From Opitutia bacterium (lineage in GTDB: Bacteria; Verrucomicrobiota; Verrucomicrobiae; Opitutales; Opitutaceae), in assembly GCA_947442255.1 (NCBI GenBank), contig CANEVO010000004.1:50471-114470 (forward strand): a DNA stretch of 64,000 nucleotides, written 5' to 3'. The notes beneath the pieces were generated by a model. The model had not been told where the DNA came from and ran no database searches. It saw only the letters and a program-made list of their open reading frames with translations. The translations under genes and the position numbers were made by a program. Of the stretch, positions 26,677 through 36,156 are shown piece by piece; position 1 is the first letter of the stretch; the number at the start of each line of letters is the position of its first letter.

Positions 26677-27159
26677 ATGACGACGGTCGGTGTGCCAACT
26701 TCCGCTGAACTGCCCATGCAAAATCCGGATTTCGGCGACGTCGTCGCTCTCATCTGCAAAGAAGACTCCCGTTTCGATCGGAAGGCCTATGACTTTTTAC
26801 GTTTTGGTTTGGACCACACCGTCAAAGAGTTCCGTAAGAAAGACGCTGCCCGGGCGGAACGCTCGCGGCATGTGAGCGGAGCAGAACTCCTGGAGGGCCT
26901 GCGGGTATTTGCACTCGATCAATACGGGCCGCTCGCGAAGACCGTGCTTAATGCCTGGGGGATTCACCGGTGCCGGGACTTTGGTGATATCGTGTTCAAT
27001 CTCATTGAGTACAATGTGTTTTCTAAGACGGAAAACGACCGCCTCGAGGATTTTGGCGACATTTTCGATTTTGAAGAAGCGTTTGTGAAACCCTTTCAAC
27101 CGGCGCGTCGCCGCCGGGGGACGGACACCTCCGCTGCGGAAGCCTTTGGCGCCGCCTGA
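26677..27159 (+). CDS. Verrucomicrobia/Planctomycetes-restricted conserved protein (Minf_1886-like)
   Basis: A 160-residue protein matching, by its sequence pattern, the family of small proteins confined to the Planctomycetes-Verrucomicrobia group. Seen are DSRFDRKAYDFLRFGLDHTV, HVSGAELLEGLRVFALDQYG, and VLNAWGIHRCRDFGDIVFNL. The start may be 26677 or 26716; conservation begins at the second (MQNPDFGDVVALI). Function is unknown. It is divergent from the Fur-family gene (91 bases) and its end overlaps the upstream extension of the peptidase gene. Acidic and basic residues alternate and there is no membrane segment. Confidence 0.8.
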   Translation: MTTVGVPTSAELPMQNPDFGDVVALICKEDSRFDRKAYDFLRFGLDHTVKEFRKKDAARAERSRHVSGAELLEGLRVFALDQYGPLAKTVLNAWGIHRCRDFGDIVFNLIEYNVFSKTENDRLEDFGDIFDFEEAFVKPFQPARRRRGTDTSAAEAFGAA

Positions 27160-27223
27160 CCCGTATCTGCTGGCCGAGTCCGGCAACCCGCGGTTTTCTT
27201 TCGGTCGCACCGCTTCCCTGTTC

Positions 27224-29794
27224 ATGCCCAAAAAAATCGCTGTTTCCTCCGACTTTCGCCTGCTCGATACGTTTTGGCGTGAGCCGGTGGAGCGGGTCGT
27301 CCTGCCGAACGGGCTGACGCTGATCATGAAGCACGATACCTCGGCCGCGCTCGCCTCGGTGCAGGTTTGGGTGAAAACCGGCAGCGTGCATGAGCAGGCC
27401 CACCTCGGCGCCGGACTTTCCCACTACCTCGAGCACATGCTCTTCAAGGGAACGGATCGCCGGGCGGGTCGCGACATCAGCGCGACCGTCCAGGCGCACG
27501 GCGGTTACATCAACGCCTACACCACCTTCGACCGCACCGTTTACTACATCGAGCTGCCGAGCGAACACACCGCGGTTGCGATCGATCTGCTGGCCGACGC
27601 GGTGCTGCACTCGACACTTCCGGCCGGAGAGGTCGAAAAGGAAAGGGGCGTGATTCTTCGGGAAATCGCGATGACGAAGGACGATCCTGACAACCGGCTT
27701 TGGGACACGGTTTTCTCCACGGCTTTCCGCGAACATCCGTACCGTCAGCCGATCATCGGGCATCGCGATGTCTTCTCGGCCGTGACGCGTGACGATCTCG
27801 CAGGCTATTATCGGGCGCGTTATGTGCCGAACAACTTGGTGGTCGTGATCGTCGGCGATATCGATCTCGCAGCGACGCGCGCCGCGGTTGAGTCGCATTT
27901 TGGCAGCGTGCCGCGGGCGCGGCTGGCGCCGGTTCTTGTGCCGGCCGAACCGCCGCAACTGGCGCCGCGGAGCGATCACCGTTTCGAAAGCGTCGAGATT
28001 TCGCGCGGCGTCCTGGCGTGGCCCATTCCGGGGCTGACGCATCCTGACGCCCCGCTGCTCGATTTACTGGCGACGATCCTCGCGCACGGTGACAGCTCGA
28101 TTCTGTGGCAGGAGATCCGCGAGCGTGCCGCGCTGGTTCACACGATCGATGCTTCGAGTTGGAATCCGGGCTCAAGCGGGCTGTTTTGTGTTTCGTTTAC
28201 CGCCGATGCGGAAAAGCGGCTGGCGGCCTTTGCCGCCATCGAACGGTCCCTCGCCCGTTGTTTCACCCGCGGCTTCACGGCCGCGCAATTGAAGAAGGCT
28301 TTGCGGCAGCTGATCGTCGCCGAAATCGATTCCCGCAAGACCATGAGCGGTCAGGCGTCCCGGTTGGGCGCCGGCGAGGTGGTGGTGGGCGATCTCGATC
28401 ATAGCCGCGTCTATTTCGAGCAGCTTCGCGCGGCGACACCCGCCGACGTTCGCCGGGTGGCGCAATCCTATTTGCTTCCTGCCCGGCTCACGGCGATCTC
28501 GCTCAATCCGGTCGCGGCGGTGACGCCGCCGGCGGCTCCTGCCGCAGTGGCGACGGCGAAAGTGGATTTTGCCGAGGTGAAACTGGCCAACGGAGTCCGC
28601 ATTCTGCTCCAGCCCGACAAACGCATTCCCAATCTGCATGTGCGCCTGCTGATGCAGGGTGGGCCGCTTTTCGAGGAAGGTGGAAAACGGGGCGCCACCG
28701 CACTGCTCGCGACTCTTCTCACCAAGGACACCCGGCGCCGTTCGGCCGCTGCGGTCGCGCAATTTATCGAGGAAGCGGGTGGAGCGTTCTATCCATTTTC
28801 GGGCAACAACAGTCTGGGTCTCGCCGCCGAGGTGCTGCCGACGGACGTCGATCGCGCGATTGCCGTCCTGGCCGATGCCATCCTCGCGCCGACGTTCAAG
28901 CCCGCGACGTTCACGCTGGAGCGCGACGCCCAGTTGGCCGCGCTGCAACAGGATGCCGACGATGTCGTGACACTCGCCCGCAAGCTGCTCCGCCAAAAAT
29001 TCTTTGGCGCTCATCCCCTGGCACTGGACGCCCACGGTGATGAAAAGGGCGTCCGGGCACTCACCCCGGGCGATCTCGCGAAGTTGCACGCGCGTTTGTG
29101 CGTCGGGGCCAATGTCGTGGTTGCGGTAGCGGGCGATTTCGATCCGCGCGCGCTCCTGCCCAAACTTAAGGCGTTTCTGACCAAGCTGCCGCGGGCGACC
29201 GTGGCGGCGATTCGAGTGCCCGAATTTCACCACAAACTGCCGGCGAACGCCGGCGATTTTGTCGAAGCCCAACCGCGTGAGCAGGCGGTCGTTTTGCAGG
29301 GATTTCCCGGGCCGCGGGTGAACGGCGCGGATTTCTATGTCGGCGAGGTCATCGACGAGCTTTTCAGCGGCATGGCATCGCGGTTATTCGAGCGCGTGCG
29401 TGAAGACAAGGGGCTCGCGTATTTCGTGCGCTCCGGCCGCATCACCGGACTGGACGCCAGTATGTTTTATTTCTTCGCCGGCACGCAACCCGGTCGCGAA
29501 GCCGAGGTGCTGGCCGAGATCGATGCCGAAATCGTGCGCGTGCAACTCGGCGGAGCGGAGCCGGTGGAACTGGCGCGCTGCCAGGCCCGGCTCAAGGCCG
29601 CGCGGCGGCAGGGTTTGCAGACAAATTCCTCCCGCGCCATGCAGGCCGGATTGAATGCGCTGCAAGGCCAGCCGATCAATGACTGGAAAAACTACGACCA
29701 GCGCATTGCCGCCGTGACCATCGCCGACCTCGCGGCCTTCGCCTCCCGCTACCTTACCCGCGCCCAGCGCACCCAATTGATCGTTCGTCCGTAG
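27224..29794 (+). CDS. M16 family zinc peptidase, two-domain (pitrilysin/insulinase type)
   Basis: An 856-residue protein from the ATG at 27224. The first half holds the active M16 domain: VRT-like VLPNGLTLIMKHDT, then HYLEH (the inverted zinc motif HxxEH near residues 65-69), and the downstream Glu in the VEKERGVILREI block. The second half (from about residue 445) is a second M16 fold without HxxEH, as is usual; it keeps SRLFERVREDKGLAY with the substrate-binding Arg and Tyr. No signal peptide is seen. Such enzymes degrade peptides or pull out short fragments; the substrate is unknown. The N-terminus before MPKKIAV is not conserved. Confidence 0.9.
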   Translation: MPKKIAVSSDFRLLDTFWREPVERVVLPNGLTLIMKHDTSAALASVQVWVKTGSVHEQAHLGAGLSHYLEHMLFKGTDRRAGRDISATVQAHGGYINAYTTFDRTVYYIELPSEHTAVAIDLLADAVLHSTLPAGEVEKERGVILREIAMTKDDPDNRLWDTVFSTAFREHPYRQPIIGHRDVFSAVTRDDLAGYYRARYVPNNLVVVIVGDIDLAATRAAVESHFGSVPRARLAPVLVPAEPPQLAPRSDHRFESVEISRGVLAWPIPGLTHPDAPLLDLLATILAHGDSSILWQEIRERAALVHTIDASSWNPGSSGLFCVSFTADAEKRLAAFAAIERSLARCFTRGFTAAQLKKALRQLIVAEIDSRKTMSGQASRLGAGEVVVGDLDHSRVYFEQLRAATPADVRRVAQSYLLPARLTAISLNPVAAVTPPAAPAAVATAKVDFAEVKLANGVRILLQPDKRIPNLHVRLLMQGGPLFEEGGKRGATALLATLLTKDTRRRSAAAVAQFIEEAGGAFYPFSGNNSLGLAAEVLPTDVDRAIAVLADAILAPTFKPATFTLERDAQLAALQQDADDVVTLARKLLRQKFFGAHPLALDAHGDEKGVRALTPGDLAKLHARLCVGANVVVAVAGDFDPRALLPKLKAFLTKLPRATVAAIRVPEFHHKLPANAGDFVEAQPREQAVVLQGFPGPRVNGADFYVGEVIDELFSGMASRLFERVREDKGLAYFVRSGRITGLDASMFYFFAGTQPGREAEVLAEIDAEIVRVQLGGAEPVELARCQARLKAARRQGLQTNSSRAMQAGLNALQGQPINDWKNYDQRIAAVTIADLAAFASRYLTRAQRTQLIVRP

Positions 29795-29857
29795 ACGCCG
29801 GCGAGGTCCTTTCCCGACGGTCCGCAAATTACGAACAGCAGCCCTTGGAAAATCTTC

Positions 29858-30640
29858 ATGTCGTCCTTGGCCGACCTATTTCCCGACGGGGATTACCGAT
29901 TTCACCTGACGCTGCGGCGCGGCGAACCGGGGGATTTTTTTGCGGCGCGGGATGCGACCGGCGCGCTCCTCGCGGAGCGGGCGCACTGGCTGGAGGCGGA
30001 CCCCGCGCGTTATGCTACGCTTCTGCCGGAGGGCGTTCCCGTGTTCGAGGAATTCACCGCGCTGGCCGCTGATTGGGGGGCGCCGGGCATGAAGAATGTG
30101 GGCGACCTCGGCCGGATAATGGAGCCGGATGTTTTGTTTCTTTCGCCAGACGTCGAGGGGCGGTTTCGCCTGCGGGGAGGGGCGCTTTGTTTTCCGACGG
30201 GCTGGTCGCTCGAGGAGAAACTCGGCCACCCGATCGATTTTATTCATGGCGTCGTGCCGGGATTGAATGCCGCGCTGGGCTCGCCGATCCACCAGCTGCT
30301 CGGGAAGTTGAAGCCCGGTGTCGCAGTGCAGCGGGACAACTGGAGCATCTCCGGCAGCACCGAGCTCAATTTGCATCTGGCGCGCGGGATTCTGCCGCTG
30401 TTGCCGCCGGTCGCGCTGGATCACCTGTGGCTGCGGATTGAACATCAGGCCCTGCTCGCGTTGCCGGCATCGGGCGGAATCGCGTTCGGCATCCGGATCG
30501 CCCTGCACCGGCTGGATGCGGTGGCGCGGGGACCGGCGGCTGCGGGTTTGCGCCGGGCTTTGGAATCGATGCCGGCGGCCATGGTCGCGTACAAGCGGCT
30601 CGACGGGATCCACCCCGGACTTATCGAACGGCTGCGATAG
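29858..30640 (+). CDS. DUF3445 (heme-dependent oxidative N-demethylase-like) protein
   Basis: A 260-residue protein with the DUF3445 signature: LCFPTGWSLEEKLGHPIDFI, IHGVVPGLN, QRDNWSISGSTELNL and a conserved LPASGGIAFGIRIALHRL. Related proteins form the alpha subunit of heme-dependent oxidative N-demethylases that use O2 on methylated amines. The typical FMN/ferredoxin partner subunits are not found nearby. No signal peptide is visible. Heme ligation by a conserved His (probably in DFIHGVVP) is inferred from the family. It follows the M16 gene by 63 bases on the same strand. Confidence 0.78.
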   Translation: MSSLADLFPDGDYRFHLTLRRGEPGDFFAARDATGALLAERAHWLEADPARYATLLPEGVPVFEEFTALAADWGAPGMKNVGDLGRIMEPDVLFLSPDVEGRFRLRGGALCFPTGWSLEEKLGHPIDFIHGVVPGLNAALGSPIHQLLGKLKPGVAVQRDNWSISGSTELNLHLARGILPLLPPVALDHLWLRIEHQALLALPASGGIAFGIRIALHRLDAVARGPAAAGLRRALESMPAAMVAYKRLDGIHPGLIERLR

Positions 30641-30656
30641 CAACCGACGCCTCGCT

Positions 30657-31511
30657 TTATTCCCGCGGTAAACTGCTGCGGTCGACGAGCCCACCGCTCC
30701 ATTTGAGCTTGGTCCGCACGACCGAGAAATGAGAGTAGTCGAAGCGCTGGGCCAAAGGCAGGCGCAGCTTCGAAACCGAGATTTCCACGGGCGAGCGGGC
30801 GCCGACCTTGAGGTTGCGCTGGCCGTCCATCGCGACGAGTAACCGGGGATCGGCGGAGCGGTTGAAGACGCGCAGCCGGACGTTTTCGTGAAAAATAATC
30901 GAGCGATTGCTCAGCGTGTGCGGGCAGATCGGCGTCATGGCGATGACGCCCGCCCCGGGGTGCAGGATCGGGCCGCCCGCGGAGAGATTGTAAGCGGTTG
31001 AGCCGGTCGGCGTGGCAAAGATCAGGCCGTCGCACATGTACTCGGTCACCAGTTCGTCGTTGGCAAAGACTTCGAGACGGATGAGGCGGGAGTTGACCGC
31101 GTCCTTGATAAGCACGTCGTTCAGCGCGAGGTCGTGCCCGCCGAGTCCGGTCGAGCAATCGAGCATGGAGCGGTGGTCGATCCGAAACGCGCCGCCGAGG
31201 ATCGTGCGAAAATCGGACCGCGCTTCATCGGCGGAAAAAGTGGTGAGAAAGCCGAGGCTGCCCCGATTCACTCCGATGATCGGGACCTGATGACGGGCCG
31301 ACTCGCGGGCGACGCCGAGCAGCGTGCCGTCGCCACCGATGACGCAGCAGGCGTCGCTGCCGCGCAGATAGTCACGCTGCAGCGGAAAACGCGTGGTTTT
31401 CTTGGTCTTCACGCCGGCTTTTTGCGCGATGGCGATCAGTTCGCGCGCGAGCGCTGCAGCGCCGTCTTTCTCTTCGTTGACGACAAACGCGAGCTGGCGA
31501 ATGGGCTTCAT
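30657..31511 (-). CDS. nadK: NAD(+) kinase
   Basis: A 284-residue ATP-NAD kinase. The GGDGTLLG motif (about residues 58-65) with the catalytic Asp, the GVNRGSLGFLTTF block, CDGLIFATPTGSTAYNLSAG and the MTPICPHTLSNRS region are all present. It phosphorylates NAD to NADP in the cytoplasm. The gene is 71 bases downstream of tlyA on the minus strand, an arrangement seen in several bacteria. The ATG at 31511 is unambiguous. Confidence 0.95.
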   Translation of the reverse strand: MKPIRQLAFVVNEEKDGAAALARELIAIAQKAGVKTKKTTRFPLQRDYLRGSDACCVIGGDGTLLGVARESARHQVPIIGVNRGSLGFLTTFSADEARSDFRTILGGAFRIDHRSMLDCSTGLGGHDLALNDVLIKDAVNSRLIRLEVFANDELVTEYMCDGLIFATPTGSTAYNLSAGGPILHPGAGVIAMTPICPHTLSNRSIIFHENVRLRVFNRSADPRLLVAMDGQRNLKVGARSPVEISVSKLRLPLAQRFDYSHFSVVRTKLKWSGGLVDRSSLPRE

Positions 31512-31582
31512 GGCTGGGAGTTAATCTTCGCTAAATCCCGTGAATGAAAAGCCTGATCAGTGCGCGGCATGAAGAATGGCGT

Positions 31583-32338
31583 TCAGGCTTTTTTCAGACC
31601 CAGGAGGAACTCCCGATTGCCGTCCGCGCCGGTGATGGGCGAATCCATCGTGCCGACCAGCAATGCCGAGGGCAGCCGGCCTAGGGCGAAATCGCGGACC
31701 GCGGCGAGCGTGGCCTCTTGCACCGCCGGGTCGCGAATCACGCCGCGGCCCTTGTCGACGGCGATCTTGCCCGCCTCGAATTGGGGTTTTACCAGCGCGA
31801 CGAGCACCCCGCCGCCGCGTAGGAGCGCCCAGATTGCCGGCAGCACGGCGGTGAGCGAAATGAAGGATAAATCCATCACGATCACATCGAACGGGCTTCG
31901 TGGCAGGTCCGTGGCGACGAGGTGGCGGGCGTTGATTTTTTCGAGATTGGTCACCCTAGGATCGCTGCGCAACCGGGTGTGCAGCTGGGCCCGGCCGACA
32001 TCCACGCAGACGACGTCCGTGGCTCCGGCTTGCAGCGCGCAGTCGGTGAATCCGCCGGTGGAAGCCCCAACGTCGAGCACGTGGGTGCCGCGCAGATCGA
32101 GCGTAAAACGTTCGAGGGCGGCCGACAGTTTTTCGCCGCCCCGGCTCACAAAACGCGGGGGTTGCTCGATCTCGATCCCGATATCGAGGGAAAATTCCTT
32201 GCCCGGTTTGTCGAATCGCTCGGTCCCGTGGCGCACCCGGCCGCTCATGATCAGGGCCTTGGCTTGGGTGCGCGATTCCGCCAACCCGCGGACCACGAGC
32301 AGTTCGTCCAGTCGAAGTTTTTTGACCGGAGCGCTCAT
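31583..32338 (-). CDS. tlyA: TlyA family RNA 2'-O-methyltransferase
   Basis: A 251-residue protein from ATG 32338. It starts with an S4 RNA-binding domain ([20 protein letters not shown]), then [14 protein letters not shown] and the FtsJ-like SAM domain ([36 protein letters not shown]). TlyA methylates cytidines in 16S and 23S rRNA and is known in Actinobacteria for capreomycin sensitivity. Its start overlaps the stop of the Fpg-like gene by ATGA, so the pair is coupled. Confidence 0.92.
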   Translation of the reverse strand: MSAPVKKLRLDELLVVRGLAESRTQAKALIMSGRVRHGTERFDKPGKEFSLDIGIEIEQPPRFVSRGGEKLSAALERFTLDLRGTHVLDVGASTGGFTDCALQAGATDVVCVDVGRAQLHTRLRSDPRVTNLEKINARHLVATDLPRSPFDVIVMDLSFISLTAVLPAIWALLRGGGVLVALVKPQFEAGKIAVDKGRGVIRDPAVQEATLAAVRDFALGRLPSALLVGTMDSPITGADGNREFLLGLKKA

Positions 32339-33204
32339 GGGCGACGGCGCGCCGGTTGCTTCCGCTGGCGTGGCGTGGAAACCAATTTCTGCCGGGCCGG
32401 CGACCAGCAGGTGGTGCGGCCGCCGATGGTCGCGCGCGCCAGGGGCTGGCTGGTTTTCGGGCAACGGCCACCCGCGCTCCAGCGGTGGAGAAACAACCAT
32501 GTTCGGGGAATATTGACGTTGAGATCCTTCGGCAGCCGGTTGCCCGGGCCGGCAATCGTAGCGAGGGCCAGCCGGCAGACGCGGCGGGCTTCCGCCCACA
32601 ACCGGTGCACCTCGGCGGCCGTCAAAGATCCGCTGAGCCGCGCCGGATGGAGGGCTGCCCGCCACAAAATCTCGTCGGCCATCCAGTTGCCGATACCGGG
32701 AAAACGTTCCTGCATCAGCAGCACGGCCTTGATCGGCGCACGGGCCCGACGCTTGAGGAACGCGGCGACCCCCTCGACGGTAAAAGCGTCCGACCGGATG
32801 GGCGGCGCGATGCTTGTCCACCAGCGCGGTGGGGTCTTGCCGACATGGAACTGAACGCGGCCAAACATCCGCGGATCGTTGAACACCAATGCATGCCTCG
32901 CGGTGACCAGCACGAGATGATCGTGTTTGGCGGGCAGATGACTGGCGGGCCTGGCCGTCAACTCGCCGGACATGCCCAGATGAATCCCCAGCCAGGCGTC
33001 GCCGCTGAAGCGAAAAAGCATCTGTTTGGCCTCGGCCGTGGAGGAGATGAATTTCGCGCCGGTCAGTGCGCGGTGAAACCTAGGCAGGTCCAACTCTCGC
33101 AGGAGTTTTTTCTTTTCGTGGGTGAGGACCCGAACGACCCGCCGGCCATGCCCCGCCCGATGCCAGCGTTTCCTGAAAAATTCGACCTCGGCGAGTTCGG
33201 GCAT
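32335..33204 (-). CDS. Fpg/MutM-family DNA glycosylase with a degenerate zinc finger
   Basis: A 289-residue protein whose Met is followed by catalytic Pro and Glu ([13 protein letters not shown]). The [10 protein letters not shown] lysine loop and the H2TH region ([20 protein letters not shown]) are intact, as is [15 protein letters not shown]. The finger differs: aligned to the usual C-x2-C-x16-C-x2-C only the first Cys remains (GRCPKTSQP and [11 protein letters not shown]), with Thr, Ser and Ala at the other three positions and one Cys two places off. The hairpin with its Arg tip is kept, so it may fold as a zincless finger. The protein probably removes oxidised bases from DNA, but 8-oxoguanine preference is unknown. 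It is coupled to tlyA through ATGA. Confidence 0.85.
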   Translation of the reverse strand: MPELAEVEFFRKRWHRAGHGRRVVRVLTHEKKKLLRELDLPRFHRALTGAKFISSTAEAKQMLFRFSGDAWLGIHLGMSGELTARPASHLPAKHDHLVLVTARHALVFNDPRMFGRVQFHVGKTPPRWWTSIAPPIRSDAFTVEGVAAFLKRRARAPIKAVLLMQERFPGIGNWMADEILWRAALHPARLSGSLTAAEVHRLWAEARRVCRLALATIAGPGNRLPKDLNVNIPRTWLFLHRWSAGGRCPKTSQPLARATIGGRTTCWSPARQKLVSTPRQRKQPARRRP

Positions 33205-33267
33205 GGAGCGGAATGAGAGCCGGCTGGAAGGGAATGAGACCGACGGGAATGGCAATCGGGCCTGTCG

Positions 33268-33798
33268 CTAGGACAGGGTGGCGACGAATTCGACCAGACT
33301 AGAGAAAACGGGGATGCCGGGCGGCGCGAAGTTCGTCCAGCCCGCGAGGTCGTACTTGCCCGAGCAAACGGCCGCGGCGTTGATGCCGGCGTTGAGGCCG
33401 GCCTGGATGTCGCTCTCGCGATCACCAATCATCCAGGAGTGCGTGGGGTCGAGGCGATGGCGCGCGATGCTCTCGACGATGAAGCGTGGCGAGGGTTTAC
33501 GATACGCGGAGGGCTGGTCGGACGCTTCGGGGGCGATGCAGATGTCGTCGAAAACGGGCCGGGAAAGTTCCAAGAGTTCCTCCATGCGATGGTTGCAACG
33601 GAGCGCGTCGTTCATCGTGTGCAAGCCCCGGCCGATGCCGGACTGGTTGGTGAAAAGGAAAAGCTTGTAGCCGAGCGTGCGGGCATGGCGAAGCGCGCCG
33701 GCCACGCCGGGGATAAGTTCCACTCCGGCCGGATCGGCAAGGTAGTGCTTGTCGAGGATGAGCGTGCCATCCCGATCGAGAAAAAGAGCTTTGGGCAT
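33268..33798 (-). CDS. gmhB: D,D-heptose 1,7-bisphosphate phosphatase
   Basis: A 176-residue HAD-superfamily phosphatase from ATG 33798. Motif I is FLDRDGTLI with the nucleophilic Asp, followed by the zinc-loop-like region, FLFTNQSGIGRG (motif II) and the MIGDRESDIQAGLNAG block (motif IV). It removes the 1-phosphate from D-glycero-D-manno-heptose 1,7-bisphosphate in ADP-heptose synthesis. The next gene upstream on the same strand, after an 81-base gap, is the heptose-7-phosphate kinase domain, which supports this. The three-to-four Cys zinc loop of many GmhB proteins is not clearly present, so histidinol phosphatase is an alternative. Confidence 0.88.
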   Translation of the reverse strand: MPKALFLDRDGTLILDKHYLADPAGVELIPGVAGALRHARTLGYKLFLFTNQSGIGRGLHTMNDALRCNHRMEELLELSRPVFDDICIAPEASDQPSAYRKPSPRFIVESIARHRLDPTHSWMIGDRESDIQAGLNAGINAAAVCSGKYDLAGWTNFAPPGIPVFSSLVEFVATLS

Positions 33799-33879
33799 CG
33801 TGGCTGGGCGGGCGAAGTGAGGGAGAAACCAAACGGCGACTCGGCCCAAGACCGGGCGTTCTCCGCTGGAACCGGAAGA

Positions 33880-34854
33880 CTAGCGGGTCCGGACGGAGCG
33901 GATCAGCTCCTTGGGCGTAACGGTGGCCGTGCCGATCTTGCCGACGACGACGCTCGCGGCGGCATTGGCAAAATGAGCGGCGGCTTCAAGCGTGGCACCG
34001 GCGGCGAGCGCCAGCACGAGGGCGGCCAGGGAAGTGTCGCCCGCGCCTGAAACGTCGAAGACTTCGCGGGCGGCGGTCCGGATAGTTCGGATGATCCGGC
34101 CGTTCGCGCTGAGCAGCATGCCGTCCTCGCCAAGGGTGATGACGAGGTGCTTGGTGGCGTAGCGTTCGTGCAGGCGGGCGCAAACCTCGGCGGCCGGAAA
34201 GGGCGCGTGTGGGGCGAGTTCAATCCCGGCGAGCTGGAGCGATTCGCGTTTGTTGGGCGTGATGAGATCGAGGCCGTGAAACGGAAGCTGGCGCTTCGGT
34301 TTCGGGTCGAGCGCGATGAATTTTCCCGCGGCGCGCGCGAGTTTCGTCACGCGGGCGACGATCTCACCGGTGAGAATGCCCTTGGCGTAATCGGAAAGGA
34401 TCACGGCGTCGGATGCGGCGATTTCCTGCGCCAGCAAGGCCTCGGCGCGCGGCGCGCTCAACCGGTATTTGGCGGGCGGGGCCTCGCGATCGAGCCGGCA
34501 CAGCTGCTGGTGCTGCACGAGCACACGCGTTTTGACGATGGTCGGGGCTTCGCCGGGAGTGGGCAAAATGGCGATGGCCTTGGCGTGCAGGATTGCGGTG
34601 AGGCGTTCCCCATCGGTGTCCTTGCCGATGTATCCCGCGACGGCGCACCGGGCCCCGAGGGAGGCGATGTTGAGCGCCACATTGGCGGCGCCGCCGGCGG
34701 TCCAGGAATCGCGCGCGATGTCGACGACGGGAACCGGCGCCTCGGGGGAAATGCGCGTGGCATCGCCCCAGATATAGTGGTCGAGCATCATGTCGCCGAC
34801 TACGAGGACCCGCAGGCCGGCGATTTTTTTCAGGAGCGAAGGCAGGCCTTTCAT
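33880..34854 (-). CDS. hldE1: D-beta-D-heptose 7-phosphate kinase (RfaE1/HldE N-terminal domain)
   Basis: A 324-residue PfkB-family kinase: VGDMMLDHYIWGDATRISPE, the GGAANVALNIASLGA block and the SGAGDTSLAALV anion hole with the catalytic Asp. The length equals the kinase half of HldE; the cytidylyltransferase half (HldE2) is missing, so a second gene elsewhere must supply it. It makes heptose 1,7-bisphosphate, the substrate of gmhB. Its ATG overlaps the M24 peptidase stop by ATGA. Function for lipopolysaccharide inner core is inferred. Confidence 0.9.
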   Translation of the reverse strand: MKGLPSLLKKIAGLRVLVVGDMMLDHYIWGDATRISPEAPVPVVDIARDSWTAGGAANVALNIASLGARCAVAGYIGKDTDGERLTAILHAKAIAILPTPGEAPTIVKTRVLVQHQQLCRLDREAPPAKYRLSAPRAEALLAQEIAASDAVILSDYAKGILTGEIVARVTKLARAAGKFIALDPKPKRQLPFHGLDLITPNKRESLQLAGIELAPHAPFPAAEVCARLHERYATKHLVITLGEDGMLLSANGRIIRTIRTAAREVFDVSGAGDTSLAALVLALAAGATLEAAAHFANAAASVVVGKIGTATVTPKELIRSVRTR

Positions 34855-36026
34855 CAGAGTTCCCAGTTGTAGTGGAAGCGCGAAAGCATCTTCGGGGCGC
34901 CGGTGGTGACTTGCACGACGTCCTCAATCCGGCATCCACCCAAGCCGGGGTAGTAGAGTCCCGGTTCGACCGTCACGACGGAGTTTTTCTTCAAGACATA
35001 GTCGATGGCGGAACTGATGCGGGGTGGCTCGTGCACGTCGAGCCCGAGTCCATGGCCGGTCCCGTGGAAGAAGCCGACGGAGCCCTTGGCGGTATGCCGG
35101 GTTTCGTAGCCCCGTGCCTTGAATACCTCCACCACCTGGTGGTGCACCATGCGGCCGTTGACCCCGGCGCGAATCGTCTTGAGTGCGGCACGCTGGGCGT
35201 CCCGGACGGCGGCGACAAGGGCGCGCTGGGCGTCGGAGGCGCGGCCGCGCAGGAAAGTGCGCGTCATGTCCCCGTGATAGCCGTTCTTGGTCAGCCGCGG
35301 GAAGACATCCACGATGATCAGTTCGTCGGCGCGCAACGGCCCGGAGCCCCGCTCATGCGGGTCGCAGGCCTGGTCGCCGCCGGCGATGATGGTGTTGAAG
35401 GACACGGCCCCCGCTTCGAGGCAGGCGGTCTCGACCGCGATTTTGAGCCGCTCGCTGGTGAGGACGGCGCCGCGGTGGATGAGTTTTCGTCCTTGGATTT
35501 TGCTCGCGCGCAAAATGCGTTCGGCGGCCGCGATCCCCAGCGCGCTGCAGCGATTGCCCGCGCGGATCTCCGCGGCTTCCGCCGGCGTTTTGAGTTCGCG
35601 TTGCGGGAAGAGTGCGCCCTCGGCGACCTCAAGGTCGAGCCCGAGTTCGAAGAGCTTTTCATACACGCCCGCGGGAAAATCCTGGGGCACGGTAAACCGC
35701 TTCTGCCCGAGTTCCCGGGCGACCAAGTGGATCACCTCGGCAGCCCCGGGCCTGCGTTGCGGCCAGAGTTCGCGGGCGCGCTGCAAATAGCTCTCCAGCG
35801 GCAGCACGACGTCGAAGTCAGAGGTGCGCCGCACCCGGCCGAATTCGAGCGCGCCGACGACCGCGTATTTCCGGCCTTTAACGCCGAGCGCCACAAACGG
35901 ATCGGGCACGTTGACGCGCCCAAAGTACAGGCAGTCTGCGCTTCGTTCCGTGCTGGCGTAAAGGAGAGGCGAGAAGGAGGTTTTCGGAGGCAAGGCTTGA
36001 CCGAGGTTAAAATTGGATTGGTGCAA
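34854..36026 (-). CDS. M24 family metallopeptidase (Xaa-Pro dipeptidase-like)
   Basis: A 390-residue pita-bread metallopeptidase. Metal ligands are visible: the Asp pair in IVDVFPRLTKNGYHGDMTRT, His in GFFHGTGHGLGLDVHE, and the late Glu residues in VTVEPGLYYPGLGG and RIEDVV. The N-terminal creatinase-like domain is present (VALGVKGRKYAVVGALEFG). The annotated start is TTG at 36026 right after a stop codon; a later non-ATG start is possible because no ATG occurs in the first 60 codons. It overlaps hldE1 by ATGA. The dipeptide substrate is unknown. Confidence 0.86.
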   Translation of the reverse strand: MHQSNFNLGQALPPKTSFSPLLYASTERSADCLYFGRVNVPDPFVALGVKGRKYAVVGALEFGRVRRTSDFDVVLPLESYLQRARELWPQRRPGAAEVIHLVARELGQKRFTVPQDFPAGVYEKLFELGLDLEVAEGALFPQRELKTPAEAAEIRAGNRCSALGIAAAERILRASKIQGRKLIHRGAVLTSERLKIAVETACLEAGAVSFNTIIAGGDQACDPHERGSGPLRADELIIVDVFPRLTKNGYHGDMTRTFLRGRASDAQRALVAAVRDAQRAALKTIRAGVNGRMVHHQVVEVFKARGYETRHTAKGSVGFFHGTGHGLGLDVHEPPRISSAIDYVLKKNSVVTVEPGLYYPGLGGCRIEDVVQVTTGAPKMLSRFHYNWEL

Positions 36027-36156
36027 TTACCCAATGTCGGAAGGGAAAACGCAAATCCGGTTTGGGGCGTCGGATTGAGGACGCTGCGGGTTTGGGCTTG
36101 ATCGGGACCACTCGCTCGCCAAGGCCCGCCGCCCGGCGTGTCCCGGTCGAAAATCA

